In this document: positions 46,301 through 55,284 of the stretch, one piece after another
How positions within the stretch are numbered: position 1 is the first letter of the stretch
Layout: each line of letters opens with the position of its first letter
NCBI RefSeq assembly: GCF_004353825.1
Contig: NZ_SMNA01000013.1
Coordinates: forward strand, 1 to 64,000
Source of the DNA: Occultella glacieicola
GTDB lineage: Bacteria > Actinomycetota > Actinomycetes > Actinomycetales > Beutenbergiaceae
DNA length: 64,000 nucleotides
Direction of reading: 5' to 3'
The notes under the pieces: model-generated
The model's database searches: none
What the model saw: only the letters and a program-made list of their open reading frames with translations
Told to the model about the DNA's origin: nothing
Translations under genes and position numbers: made by a program

Positions 46301-48190
46301 ATGAGACTCTCACGATTCCTGCCGACCTCCGGGAAGGTCCGCGCGGGGCTGATCATCGCCGTCTTCTTCGTGCTGCTGGCCGTCTTCGGGCCGCTCCTGA
46401 CGAGCTACTCGCCGCAGGCCAGCGGTACCGATCTGCTCCAGCCGCCGTCCGGCACGCACTGGCTCGGCACCACCCAGACCGGTCAGGACGTCTTCGCCCA
46501 GTTCGTGTACGGGGCCCGGATCTCGCTCGGGGTCGGCCTGGTCGCTGGGATCCTGTCGCAGATCGTCTCGGTCCTGGTCGGCGTGATCGGGGGCTACTTC
46601 CGCGGGCTCTCGGACGACCTGCTCTACATCCTGACGGCCGTGTTCCTGGTGGTTCCCGGGATGCCGCTGCTGATCGTGCTCACCGGCTACCTGCCCTCCC
46701 GGGGGATGGTCTCGGTCGCGTTCGTCATCGCGATCACGTCCTGGGCCGGTTCGGCCCGGGTGCTGCGGGCCCAGACCATGTCGCTGCGACGACGTGAGTT
46801 CGTCGAGGCGGCCCGCGCCACGGGCGAGTCGCGCACCCGGATCGTGTTCTCCGAGATCATGCCGAACGCGTTGCCGCTGATCGCCTCCGGATTCCTGTTC
46901 TCGGTGATCGGGGCGGTGCTGGCCGAGGCCGGGTTGTCCTTCCTCGGCCTCGGCTCGCTGACGACCACGAGCTGGGGCTCGATGCTCTACTTCGCCCAGA
47001 GCGCGCAGGCGTTCCTGTACGGCGCCTGGTGGTGGTTCGTGCCCCCGGGCCTGGCGATCGCCGTTCTCGGGGCCGGTCTGGCCCTGATCAACTTCGGGAT
47101 CGACGAGTACTCCAACCCGCGGCTGCGCACCGGTAGGAGCCGGGCCCGGGCCGTGCGGTCCCGTGGGCCGCACGCGGCCGCCCTCAGCACCGCCGGCGCC
47201 TCGGCCGCCGCCTCCGGTGCCGAGACGCCCGGCGTGGCGACGATCCTGCACGACGACGCCCCGGACGAGACGGTCGGGTCCGTGCCGGCCGGCGCCGCAC
47301 CGGCGCCACCCCAGATCCGAGAGCTCGACGTGCCCGGCAAGCCGATCATCGAGGTCCGTCACCTCAAGGTCGACTATCCGGGCGCGGACCAGGTGGTGCA
47401 CGCCGTCGACGACGTCTCGATCACCCTGCACCGCGGCGAGCTCCTCGGCCTCGCGGGGGAGTCCGGCAGCGGCAAGTCCACGCTCACGAACGCGATCACC
47501 CGGCTGCTCCGCAACCCGGCTCAGGTGACCGGGGGATCGATCACCTACCACCGGTCCGCGCGTGGGCGCCCGAGCGGGCCGACGACCGGCGGCTCGGAAG
47601 CCGAGGTCGAAGCCATCGACCTGCTCGGGCTCTCCACGGAGGAGCTACGCGCCTACCGCTGGGACGAGCTCGCCATCGTGTTCCAGAGTGCGATGAACGC
47701 GCTGAACGCCGTGACCAGTGTCGGGGCCCAGTTCGACGACGTGCTCCGCGTGCACCGGCCCACCATGCCCGCCCGCGAGCGGGAGGCGCTGGCCCGGACC
47801 ATGCTCGAGAAGGTCGGGATCGACCCCGGCCGGGTGTCGGCCTACCCGCACGAGCTCTCCGGCGGGATGAAGCAGCGGGTCGCCATCGCCATCGCCCTCG
47901 TGCTCGAGCCGGACGTGATCGTCATGGACGAGCCGACCACGGCGCTCGACCTGCTGATCCAGCGCGAGGTGCTCGACCAGGTCATGGCCCTGCGGGACGA
48001 GTACGGCTTCGCGATCATCTTCACCACGCACGACCTGTCCCTGCTGCTGGAGGTCTCGGACAGCATCGCCGTGATGCAGCGTGGCCGGCTGGTCGAGTAC
48101 GGTCCGGCGCTCGAGGTGTACGCCGAACCTCGCCACCCCTACACGCGGGCGCTGCTCGCCTCACTCGCAGACATGGGAGCACTGGTATGA
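46301..48190 (+). CDS. Fused ABC permease/ATPase (DppC-DppD)
   Basis: A protein of 629 residues. Residues 1-290 are a DppC-type permease (ATGESRTRIVFSEIMPNALPLI is the ATPase-contact loop). A linker of about 50 Ala/Pro-rich residues follows. Residues about 345-629 are a DppD ATPase with Walker A GESGSGKST, Q-loop IVFQSAM, signature LSGGMKQRV, Walker B VIVMDEPTTAL and the H-loop TTHDL. Such fusions occur in actinobacteria. ATG 46301 follows the DppB stop by two bases and the stop overlaps the next ATPase (ATGA). Confidence 0.93.
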   Translation: MRLSRFLPTSGKVRAGLIIAVFFVLLAVFGPLLTSYSPQASGTDLLQPPSGTHWLGTTQTGQDVFAQFVYGARISLGVGLVAGILSQIVSVLVGVIGGYFRGLSDDLLYILTAVFLVVPGMPLLIVLTGYLPSRGMVSVAFVIAITSWAGSARVLRAQTMSLRRREFVEAARATGESRTRIVFSEIMPNALPLIASGFLFSVIGAVLAEAGLSFLGLGSLTTTSWGSMLYFAQSAQAFLYGAWWWFVPPGLAIAVLGAGLALINFGIDEYSNPRLRTGRSRARAVRSRGPHAAALSTAGASAAASGAETPGVATILHDDAPDETVGSVPAGAAPAPPQIRELDVPGKPIIEVRHLKVDYPGADQVVHAVDDVSITLHRGELLGLAGESGSGKSTLTNAITRLLRNPAQVTGGSITYHRSARGRPSGPTTGGSEAEVEAIDLLGLSTEELRAYRWDELAIVFQSAMNALNAVTSVGAQFDDVLRVHRPTMPAREREALARTMLEKVGIDPGRVSAYPHELSGGMKQRVAIAIALVLEPDVIVMDEPTTALDLLIQREVLDQVMALRDEYGFAIIFTTHDLSLLLEVSDSIAVMQRGRLVEYGPALEVYAEPRHPYTRALLASLADMGALV

Positions 48191-49038
48191 GTTCCGACGT
48201 GACGGATCCAGTCGGCCCCGGAAACGGGCGCGTGGTCCTCGAAGCCCGGAACCTGGTCAAGGACTTCCGCACGAACAAGCGGGCCGGGGTGTTCGGCCGG
48301 GAGTACTTCCGGGCCGTCGACGACGTCTCCCTGGAACTGCGTGCGGGCCAGGTGACCGCGCTCGTGGGCCAGAGCGGCTCCGGCAAGAGCACGGTCGGCC
48401 GCCTGCTCGCGCAACTGGTGCCGCTGACGTCCGGGGAGATCCTGCTGAACGGTGCGCCGGTGGCGGCCACGCGCGGGCGTGCCTTCATCCGCTACACCGG
48501 CACCGTGCAGATGACCCTGCAGGATCCGTTCGCCTCACTGAATCCCCTGCACCGGGTCAGTTACACACTGGGCCGGGCGCTGCGCATCCACGGCGGTCCG
48601 ATGAGTGCCGACGACGTGACCGAGCGCAGCCTCGCGCTGCTCCGGAAGGTGGAGCTGGGTCCGGCCGAGCTGTACCTGCACCGGTTCCCGCACGAACTCT
48701 CGGGCGGGGAACGGCAGCGGATCTCGTTCGCACGTGCGCTCGCCGCCGAACCGAAGGTGCTGCTCGCGGATGAACCGGTCTCGATGCTCGACGTGACGAT
48801 CCGCAAGGGGATGCTCGACCTCCTGGACCAGTTGCGCCGGACCGAGGAACTCGCCGTCCTGTACATCACCCACGACCTGGGTTCCGCCCGTGCCTACTCC
48901 GCCGAGACCCTGGTCATGTACCACGGCAAGGTCGTGGAGCGGGGGCCGAGCGACCAGGTGATCCACGACCCCGCCCACGAGTACACGCGGCGGTTGCTCG
49001 CCGCCGCGCCGAACCCCCGACGGCGTCTGGCCGGGTGA
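48187..49038 (+). CDS. Peptide-type ABC transporter ATPase (DppF-like)
   Basis: A protein of 283 residues with Walker A GQSGSGKST, Q-loop MTLQDPFASLNP, signature LSGGERQRI, Walker B VLLADEPVSML and switch His in YITHDL. It lacks an obvious C-terminal OppD/F extension except the end YTRRLLAAAPNPRRR. With the DppD half of the preceding protein it forms the ATPase pair, so this transporter is complete, unlike the two LplBC cassettes. The start overlaps the preceding stop by 4 bases. Confidence 0.93.
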   Translation: MSSDVTDPVGPGNGRVVLEARNLVKDFRTNKRAGVFGREYFRAVDDVSLELRAGQVTALVGQSGSGKSTVGRLLAQLVPLTSGEILLNGAPVAATRGRAFIRYTGTVQMTLQDPFASLNPLHRVSYTLGRALRIHGGPMSADDVTERSLALLRKVELGPAELYLHRFPHELSGGERQRISFARALAAEPKVLLADEPVSMLDVTIRKGMLDLLDQLRRTEELAVLYITHDLGSARAYSAETLVMYHGKVVERGPSDQVIHDPAHEYTRRLLAAAPNPRRRLAG

Positions 49039-49060
49039 GGCCGCCGGTGGCGGTCTCACC
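49034..49060. terminator. Bidirectional terminator between dppF-like and nagZ
   Basis: GGTGAGGCCGCC (49034-49045) and GGCGGTCTCACC (49049-49060) form a 12-bp stem with one G-U pair and a GGT loop. The two converging genes are only 17 bases apart, and both stop codons fall in the stem, so one hairpin serves both strands. Confidence 0.7.
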
Positions 49061-50564
49061 ACAGCAGGAGATCGGCCACGGCGGCCGCGCTCACCGCGCT
49101 CGAGCCGTACGTCGTGACCAGACGCGGCACGTCCACGTCGAGGTCGCCGGGCCAACCCACACGCACCACCACGGTGTCCCGGTGTCGGGCCATGACCTCG
49201 GCGAGCGCATCGCGCTCGGCCGCGGCGAGGTGCGGCTGGTCGACGACCAGCACGACCTCGCCGCTGCGCGGGCCGGGCAGCAGGTCGGCGATGTCGCCGG
49301 CGTCGAACCGGCGGTGGACGATCGGCGTGCGAGCGGCGAGCGCCACGCCGACCAGGTCCGCCTCACGCCCGGCCGCGCGATTGCGCAGCACCCGGGCGTC
49401 GATCACGGTGACCGGTTCGTCGCCGCGCAGACGGACGTCCCCGCGGACGTCGCAGGCACCGGCGGCCGCCCGCGTCGCAGCGGCGGTCGGGATGCGCGAC
49501 GCCGACCCATCGGGGACCCGGGCGCCGCGCTGGGCGGTGACCCAGGCGCGCAGGGACGCGATCCGCTCGACGGCTTCCTCGAGCCGCTCGGTCGGCAGCG
49601 TCCCGGAGCGGAGGGCGTCGACGACTGCGGTGTGCACCCGGACGTAGGCCGACTCGTCCGGGTGCGGGTCACCTGGCGTGCGGGGATCCGCCCCCTGGTT
49701 GCCGAGGCAGACGAGGTCCACGCCGGCGGCGAGGGCGGCGACGGCGCCCGGCCCGAGACCGAGGGTGCCCGCAATGGCCTCCATCTCCACGGCGTCGGAG
49801 ACGATCAGGCCGTCGAAGCCCATCCCGCGCAGGATCGACAGCGCCCGTGGGTTCACCGTCGCCGGTTCCGGACCGAGCACGGGCACGATGATGTGAGCCG
49901 TCAGCACGGCCCGGACCCCGGCCTCGATCGCGGCCCGGAACGGAGCGAGGTGGATCTGCTCGAGTTCCTCGGCGCTCACCTCCATCCGGCTCACGCCGAG
50001 GTGGGAGTCGGTGGTGGTATCGCCATGGCCGGGGAAGTGCTTCGCGCACGCCGCGGTGCCGGCGCGCTGCAGTCCTCGCACGTAGGCGGCCGTGTGCCGC
50101 GCCACCAGTCCGGGATCGGCCCCGAAGGAACGACTGCCGATCACCGGGTTCGCGGGGTTGTTGTTCACGTCGGCGACGGGGGCCAGGTCGAGGGCGATGC
50201 CGTGGCGGGCCAGTTCGCCGCCGATCTGCTCGGCAACGGCCTCCGTGTCCGACTCGACGTCGTGGCGGCCCAGCGCGGCGTGGCCAGGGCTCGGCGAGCC
50301 GTCCCGGGCGTGCAGGCGGGTCACCAGGCCACCCTCCTCGTCCACTCCGACGAGACCGTCCGTGGGACCCAGTTCGCCGACGAGACGTGCCACCTGGCCG
50401 GGGTCGTCGGGCTCGACGTTGTGGGCGAACAGCAGGGCGCCCGGCGTTCCGGCGGCGCGGGCCCGCAACAACCAGTCGGGTGCCCGGGTGCCCGCGAATC
50501 CCGGCCAGAGCACGGCGTGGGCGAGGGACTCGAGCGAGCGGTCGATGCCGCGGTGTTCCGCCAT
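49056..50564 (-). CDS. nagZ: GH3 beta-N-acetylglucosaminidase (NagZ-like)
   Basis: A protein of 502 residues. The GH3 barrel has the NagZ motif CAKHFPGHGDTTTDSHLG, whose His/Asp pair acts as acid/base, and the nucleophile Asp257 in IVSDAVEMEAI. A C-terminal domain of about 160 residues follows. It removes GlcNAc from muropeptides. No signal peptide, so cytoplasmic. ATG 50564 is preferred over the TTG at 50582. It converges on the transporter operon and diverges from murQ with 115 bases between starts. Confidence 0.92.
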   Translation of the reverse strand: MAEHRGIDRSLESLAHAVLWPGFAGTRAPDWLLRARAAGTPGALLFAHNVEPDDPGQVARLVGELGPTDGLVGVDEEGGLVTRLHARDGSPSPGHAALGRHDVESDTEAVAEQIGGELARHGIALDLAPVADVNNNPANPVIGSRSFGADPGLVARHTAAYVRGLQRAGTAACAKHFPGHGDTTTDSHLGVSRMEVSAEELEQIHLAPFRAAIEAGVRAVLTAHIIVPVLGPEPATVNPRALSILRGMGFDGLIVSDAVEMEAIAGTLGLGPGAVAALAAGVDLVCLGNQGADPRTPGDPHPDESAYVRVHTAVVDALRSGTLPTERLEEAVERIASLRAWVTAQRGARVPDGSASRIPTAAATRAAAGACDVRGDVRLRGDEPVTVIDARVLRNRAAGREADLVGVALAARTPIVHRRFDAGDIADLLPGPRSGEVVLVVDQPHLAAAERDALAEVMARHRDTVVVRVGWPGDLDVDVPRLVTTYGSSAVSAAAVADLLLW

Positions 50565-50679
50565 GACCTCATCGTGCGTCAATCATTGGCGGACAGCAAG
50601 GAATTCGCGTCAATAGTTTTCTCCGACGTGATGTTGCTGGTTTACTTGGCATGGTCGATTCAGGAAGGCGAGGTACGCG

Positions 50680-51606
50680 GTGGCTGAGTCCCAACCCGTC
50701 CCGGGCGACGGGACCGGCGCACTCGAGACCGAGCGGATCGACGCGAGGTATCGGCGACTGGACGTGGTCCCGACCCTGGACGCGCTCCGCGCGATGAACG
50801 AGGCGGAGGCCGGGGTGCCGGCGGCGGTGCGAGCCGTGCTGCCCCAGATTGCGAGGGTCGTCGACGCGGTCGCGGCCCGGATGGAGGCCGGAGGGCGGCT
50901 GATCTACCTCGGAGCCGGCACCTCGGGTCGGTTGGGGGTGGTGGACGCCTCGGAGTGTCCCCCGACGTTCCACACCGACCCGGACCAGGTCGTGGGGGTG
51001 ATCGCCGGAGGACGTGGTGCCATGTTCGAGTCCGTGGAGGGGGCTGAGGACTCCGCCGACCTAGGTGCCGCCGACATCGGCCGCCTCGGGGTCGCCGCCG
51101 TCGACACGGTCGTCGGGATCGCCGCGAGCGGCCGCACCCCGTTCGTGCTCGGCGGGATCCGGGCCGCGCGCGCCGCCGGTGCCCTGACCGTGGGCCTGGC
51201 CTGCAACACCGGCTCCGCGCTCGGGGCTGCCGTGGACCTGCCGATCGAGGTCGAGGTGGGGCCCGAGGTCATCGCCGGCTCGACCCGCCTGAAGGCCGGC
51301 TCCGCGACGAAGCAGGTGCTGAACATGATCTCGACCGGCGTGATGATCAGGCTCGGGAAGACCTACGGGAACCTGATGGTCGATCTGTCCGTCAGCAACG
51401 TCAAGCTTCGGGAGCGGGCCGAGCGCCTGGTCGCGACCATCACGGGTGCGGACCCCCAGGCCGCGGCACGGGCCCTGACGGAGTCCGGTCTTCGGGTCCC
51501 GGTGGCCGCGATCATGCTGGCCCGCGGGGTGGATCGGGACGCCGCCGAGCGGCTCCTCGCCGGGGCCGGTGGCCGGCTCGGCGGCGTTCTGGACGCTCAG
51601 GCCTGA
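50680..51606 (+). CDS. murQ: N-acetylmuramic acid 6-phosphate etherase
   Basis: A protein of 308 residues that splits MurNAc 6-phosphate into GlcNAc 6-phosphate and D-lactate. It has the SIS-type sugar-phosphate site GAGTSGRLGVVDASECPPTFH with catalytic Glu92, GIAASGRTPFVLG and KAGSATKQVLNMISTGVMIRLGKTYGNLMVDL, all diagnostic. Its substrate is phosphorylated, yet no MurNAc kinase or PTS is encoded in this window. The GTG start 50680 has GCGAGG 8 bases upstream. Its last 10 bases overlap the end of the S12 hydrolase gene on the other strand. Confidence 0.95.
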   Translation: MAESQPVPGDGTGALETERIDARYRRLDVVPTLDALRAMNEAEAGVPAAVRAVLPQIARVVDAVAARMEAGGRLIYLGAGTSGRLGVVDASECPPTFHTDPDQVVGVIAGGRGAMFESVEGAEDSADLGAADIGRLGVAAVDTVVGIAASGRTPFVLGGIRAARAAGALTVGLACNTGSALGAAVDLPIEVEVGPEVIAGSTRLKAGSATKQVLNMISTGVMIRLGKTYGNLMVDLSVSNVKLRERAERLVATITGADPQAAARALTESGLRVPVAAIMLARGVDRDAAERLLAGAGGRLGGVLDAQA

Positions 51607-52820
51607 GCGAGGTGGCGGCGGGCCAGGCCGGTCACGGCGCGTCGTAGCGGACCGGCGTCGAACGCGCTCCGGTCCGGCTGGACACGGTTGGTCAGCAGTA
51701 CCACCGTCAGGTCCGCCTCGGTGTCGATCACCAGCGAGGTGCCGGTGAACCCGGTGTGGCCGATCACCGCCGGATCTGCGGTACCCATGAACGTGGCGTC
51801 GCCGAGGCGCATGCCGAGCGCCTGCCCGTACCCCACCCGGTCCCGCTCGGCCGCGGGGAGGACGTCCCGGCGGAGCAGTGCCAGGGAGTCCTCGCGCAGC
51901 AGTCCCGGTCGGTCCGGACGCAGGGCGGCCGCGAACCGGATCAGATCCGGGGCGGTGCCGAACGCGCCGGCGTTCCCGGAGCCGCCAAGACTCCAGGCCG
52001 CCTCGTCGTGGACGACGCCCCGCACGAGCCCGCGGTCCGGGGCGGACTGGTACTCGGTCGGCACCACCGACTCGCCGGCACCGCTGGGGTCGTAGCCGGT
52101 GCTCGACATCGCCAGCGGCCCGGTGACGGTGTCCCGCAGGAGCGTGGGTAGGTCGCGCGCGGTCAGGTGTTCGAGCAGGAGACCGAGCACCATGAAGCCC
52201 ACGCACGAGTAGGCGTGGCTCGCACCCGGTTCGGACCGCAGCCCGGTGCCCAGCACCAGCCGGGCGCGGTCCTCCCGGGTGCCGGGGACCTCCCACAGCC
52301 GCAGCACCGGCGGCAGGCCGGAGGTGTGGGTGAGCAGGTGCCGGGCGGTCACCTGGTGGTGGGCGCGGTCGACGGCGAACTCGGGGAGGGCGTCGGTCAC
52401 CGGGCGGTCGAGGTCGAGGACGCCCGCGTCCACCTGGACCAGTGCGGTGACGGTGGTCAGGATCTTCGTCAGCGACGCGAGGTCGAACACCGGCGCCAAC
52501 GGCAGCGCGCGCCGGTCCGCGGCCGGGAGCAGGGCGCCGTCGGCCGCGAAGAGGGTGGCGTACCCGGCCTGCGCGCGGGCGACCACCCGCCCGCGGTGGG
52601 CGATCACGGCATCCGCTCCTGCGGTGCCGGGGACGGGGTCGCCGGCTCCGACCGGGGCCGGGCCGGAGGCGGCGCTACGGGTGCTCGCGTCGAGCAGGCC
52701 CTGCAGGGCGGCCGTCAGCTCCTGGTCGAGCCCGGTTCCGGCCGTGGACGTGGGCTCGTGGTCGTTCCGGCCGGTCACGGGTCTCGCCCCGGTGCCCTCG
52801 GTCGTCGGCTGGTCGGTCAT
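51597..52820 (-). CDS. Serine hydrolase of the beta-lactamase (S12) family, possible muropeptide amidase
   Basis: A protein of 407 residues. The SxxK motif is Ser116-Leu-Thr-Lys119 in DLASLTKIL, a Tyr motif follows in HAYSCVGFMVLG, and HTGFTG supplies the third block, so the penicillin-recognising active site looks complete. The first 45 residues are polar and disordered and no signal peptide is seen. In Bacillus subtilis the related YbbE/AmiE of the same cluster cleaves MurNAc from L-Ala; that role fits here but is inferred. A true beta-lactamase or esterase is the alternative. It starts 6 bases after the RpiR stop. Confidence 0.84.
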   Translation of the reverse strand: MTDQPTTEGTGARPVTGRNDHEPTSTAGTGLDQELTAALQGLLDASTRSAASGPAPVGAGDPVPGTAGADAVIAHRGRVVARAQAGYATLFAADGALLPAADRRALPLAPVFDLASLTKILTTVTALVQVDAGVLDLDRPVTDALPEFAVDRAHHQVTARHLLTHTSGLPPVLRLWEVPGTREDRARLVLGTGLRSEPGASHAYSCVGFMVLGLLLEHLTARDLPTLLRDTVTGPLAMSSTGYDPSGAGESVVPTEYQSAPDRGLVRGVVHDEAAWSLGGSGNAGAFGTAPDLIRFAAALRPDRPGLLREDSLALLRRDVLPAAERDRVGYGQALGMRLGDATFMGTADPAVIGHTGFTGTSLVIDTEADLTVVLLTNRVQPDRSAFDAGPLRRAVTGLARRHLAQA

Positions 52821-52826
52821 TCGTCG

Positions 52827-53687
52827 TCAGTTGTCCCGGAACAGGGCGACCGCGTCATGGGTGTCGCGCAGGGCGTCGACCGTCTCGGCCATCCGGCGCT
52901 GCGCGACCGCCACGAAGATACAGTCCACGATCAGCAGCTGGGCCGTCCGCGAGGCCATCGACCCGGACCGCAACGGTGACTCTCGGACCGTGGTGCGCAG
53001 CACCAGGTCCGCGGCCCGGGCCACGGGTGAGCCGGCCACGTTCGTGATCGCCACCGCGGTCACCCCGCGCTCGCGGGCGGACTCCAGGAACCGCACCACC
53101 TCGGCCGTCGTGCCCCGGTGCGAGAAGCCGACCGCCACGTCACCCGCGCCCATCAGGCCGAGCGAGGTGACGGCGTCGTGCCCGTCCGGGAAGGAGTAGG
53201 CGACCCGACCGATCCGGAACAGTTTGCGATGCAGGTCCGCCGCGCTCCAGCCGCTTCCGCTGACGCCGTAGACGGAGATCCGCGCGGCGGAGTCGATCGC
53301 GTCCACGACCCGGCCGAGCTCGGCCACGTCCAGGTTGTTGATGGTCTCCTCGATGCACAGGTTCTCGGTGAACCCGATACTCGCCACCACCTCCTCGAGC
53401 GTGCTGCCCGCCGAGATGTCCGAACCGTACGCGGCCACCGGGCCTCGTCGTGCGCCCTCGCGGCCCACCTCGGTGGCGAGTGCGATCCGGAGCTGGACGT
53501 ATCCGGCCAGGCCCAGCGTCCGGCAGAACCTGACGATCGTGGTCTCCGACGTCGAGCACTTGCGCGCCAATTCGGAGATCGTCTCCTCCAGCACCAGCCG
53601 CGGGTCGGCCAGGATCGCGTCCGCCACCCGGCGCATCGAGGGCGCCAGGGTGTCACGCTTCGCCTGGATCTGGGACTGGATGCTCAC
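52827..53687 (-). CDS. RpiR/MurR-family transcriptional regulator
   Basis: A protein of 286 residues: an N-terminal RpiR helix-turn-helix (residues about 1-78, [21 protein letters not shown]) and a SIS domain that binds phosphosugars (residues about 115-255, [35 protein letters not shown]). In B. subtilis and E. coli, MurR of this family senses MurNAc 6-phosphate and represses murQ. GTG 53687 has GAAGGG upstream. It forms a two-gene unit with the S12 hydrolase. The effector assignment rests on context. Confidence 0.88.
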   Translation of the reverse strand: MSIQSQIQAKRDTLAPSMRRVADAILADPRLVLEETISELARKCSTSETTIVRFCRTLGLAGYVQLRIALATEVGREGARRGPVAAYGSDISAGSTLEEVVASIGFTENLCIEETINNLDVAELGRVVDAIDSAARISVYGVSGSGWSAADLHRKLFRIGRVAYSFPDGHDAVTSLGLMGAGDVAVGFSHRGTTAEVVRFLESARERGVTAVAITNVAGSPVARAADLVLRTTVRESPLRSGSMASRTAQLLIVDCIFVAVAQRRMAETVDALRDTHDAVALFRDN

Positions 53688-53876
53688 GTGAGCCCTTCGA
53701 CGACGGGTGCTGTCTCTCGGGTCGGGCGCCACCGGCCGCTCCGACGCAAGCACTTTACCGAGCCGGTCCAGATCCCGGTGCTCGTTTGCGACGGGCCGTC
53801 GAGCCGGTGCAGAACCGCGCGCCCGAGGCAGGACCACGTGTCCGACTGCGTGGGTCTGAGAACTCGGTCGCCGCTC

Positions 53877-53888
53877 TGAAACGATACA
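53877..53888. promoter_or_regulatory. Rhamnose-type operator TGAAACGATACA upstream of the lactate oxidoreductase
   Basis: It differs by one base from the consensus TGAAACGATTCA seen exactly (reverse complement) before the rhamnose operon at 61008 and nearly so at 57784. It lies 78 bases before the FMN enzyme start. The 278-base gap 53688-53965 contains this site and otherwise nothing I recognise. Confidence 0.5.
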
Positions 53889-53965
53889 ATCGACGTCACG
53901 TGTCCGCTACCATCGCGGGGTGGCTGATCGCCGCCCCGCTTGATGAGACTGGAGAGTTCCCCCGG

Positions 53966-55234
53966 ATGGTTCAGCGTCGAGTCCCGAAGGTGCGCGACCT
54001 CGCGCCGCTGATGCAGTTCAAGGCACCGGAGCTGAACGGCCGTAAGCGCCGCCTCGATGCCGCGCTCAACGTCGAGGACCTGCGCGCGATCGCCAAGCGG
54101 CGCACGCCGCGGGCCGCGTTCGACTACACCGAGGGTGCCGCCGAGAAGGAGCTGTCACTGGCCCGTGCGCGGCAGGCGTTCGAGGACATCGAGTTCCACC
54201 CCGCGATCCTGCGCGACGTCGCGCAGGTGGACACCTCCGCGACCGTGCTCGGCGGGCCGGTCGCGCTGCCGTTCGGGATCGCCCCCACCGGGTTCACCCG
54301 GATGATGCAGACCGAGGGCGAGATCGCCGGCGCCGGGGCGGCCGGTGCCGCGGGGATCCCGTTCTCGCTGTCCACCATGGGCACCGCCTCCATCGAGGAC
54401 GTGGCCGCCGCGAACCCCGGCGGGCGGAACTGGTTCCAGCTGTACATGTGGAAGGACCGGGACCGGTCGATGGCCCTGGTGGACCGGGCCGCGAAGGCCG
54501 GGTTCGACACGCTCCTGGTCACCGTGGACGTCCCCGTCGCCGGCGCCCGGCTGCGGGACACCCGCAACGGGATGACCATCCCGCCCTCGCTGACCCCGCG
54601 GACCGTGCTGAACGCGATCCCGCGGCCGCAGTGGTGGATCGACTTCCTCACCACCGAACCGCTCGCGTTCGCCTCCCTCGACCGCTGGTCCGGCACCGTC
54701 GCCGACCTGCTGAACACGATGTTCGACCCGACCGTCGACTTCGACGACCTGCGCTGGGTCTCCGAGCAGTGGCCCGGCAAGGTCGTGGTCAAGGGCATCC
54801 AGACGCTCGAGGACGCGAAGCGGGTCGCCGACCTCGGCGTGGACGGCATCGTGCTGTCCAACCACGGCGGCCGCCAGCTCGACCGCGCCCCGATCCCGTT
54901 CCACCTGTTGCCCGAGGTCGCCCGCGAAGTCGGGAACGACCTCGAGATCGTGCTGGACACCGGGATCATGAGCGGCGCGGACGTCGTCGCCGCCATCGCC
55001 CTCGGCGCCGACTTCACGCTCGTCGGCCGTGCCTACCTGTACGGGCTGATGGCCGGTGGCCGCGAGGGCGTGGACCGGATGATCGCCATCCTCACCGCGG
55101 AGATCGGCCGCACCATGCGTCTGCTCGGGGTCGCCTCGCTGGACGAGCTGGGACCGCAGCACGTGACCCAGCTGAGCCGGCTGGCACCCCTGCAGCGGCA
55201 GATCCGCGCCGAGAGCGACCGCCCGGTCGGCTGA
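53966..55234 (+). CDS. FMN-dependent alpha-hydroxy-acid oxidoreductase (L-lactate dehydrogenase/LldD-like)
   Basis: A protein of 422 residues of the glycolate oxidase/lactate dehydrogenase family. FMN- and substrate-binding segments include [51 protein letters not shown], and the catalytic histidine in [11 protein letters not shown], followed by the phosphate site [14 protein letters not shown]. It oxidises L-lactate or a related hydroxy acid to the 2-oxo acid. The 2-hydroxyacid could be lactate made from L-rhamnose via lactaldehyde, given the shared operator. ATG 53966 follows GGAGAG by 9 bases. Confidence 0.9.
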   Translation: MVQRRVPKVRDLAPLMQFKAPELNGRKRRLDAALNVEDLRAIAKRRTPRAAFDYTEGAAEKELSLARARQAFEDIEFHPAILRDVAQVDTSATVLGGPVALPFGIAPTGFTRMMQTEGEIAGAGAAGAAGIPFSLSTMGTASIEDVAAANPGGRNWFQLYMWKDRDRSMALVDRAAKAGFDTLLVTVDVPVAGARLRDTRNGMTIPPSLTPRTVLNAIPRPQWWIDFLTTEPLAFASLDRWSGTVADLLNTMFDPTVDFDDLRWVSEQWPGKVVVKGIQTLEDAKRVADLGVDGIVLSNHGGRQLDRAPIPFHLLPEVAREVGNDLEIVLDTGIMSGADVVAAIALGADFTLVGRAYLYGLMAGGREGVDRMIAILTAEIGRTMRLLGVASLDELGPQHVTQLSRLAPLQRQIRAESDRPVG

Positions 55235-55284
55235 CCGCACGGCCGGGACGGGCGACCCCGAACACCCCGGGGCCACCCGCGGAC

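Noticed and set aside
51597-52820. S12 hydrolase as an antibiotic-resistance beta-lactamase
   Set aside because: No signal peptide and placement with murQ and an RpiR regulator argue for a muropeptide role; resistance cannot be inferred.
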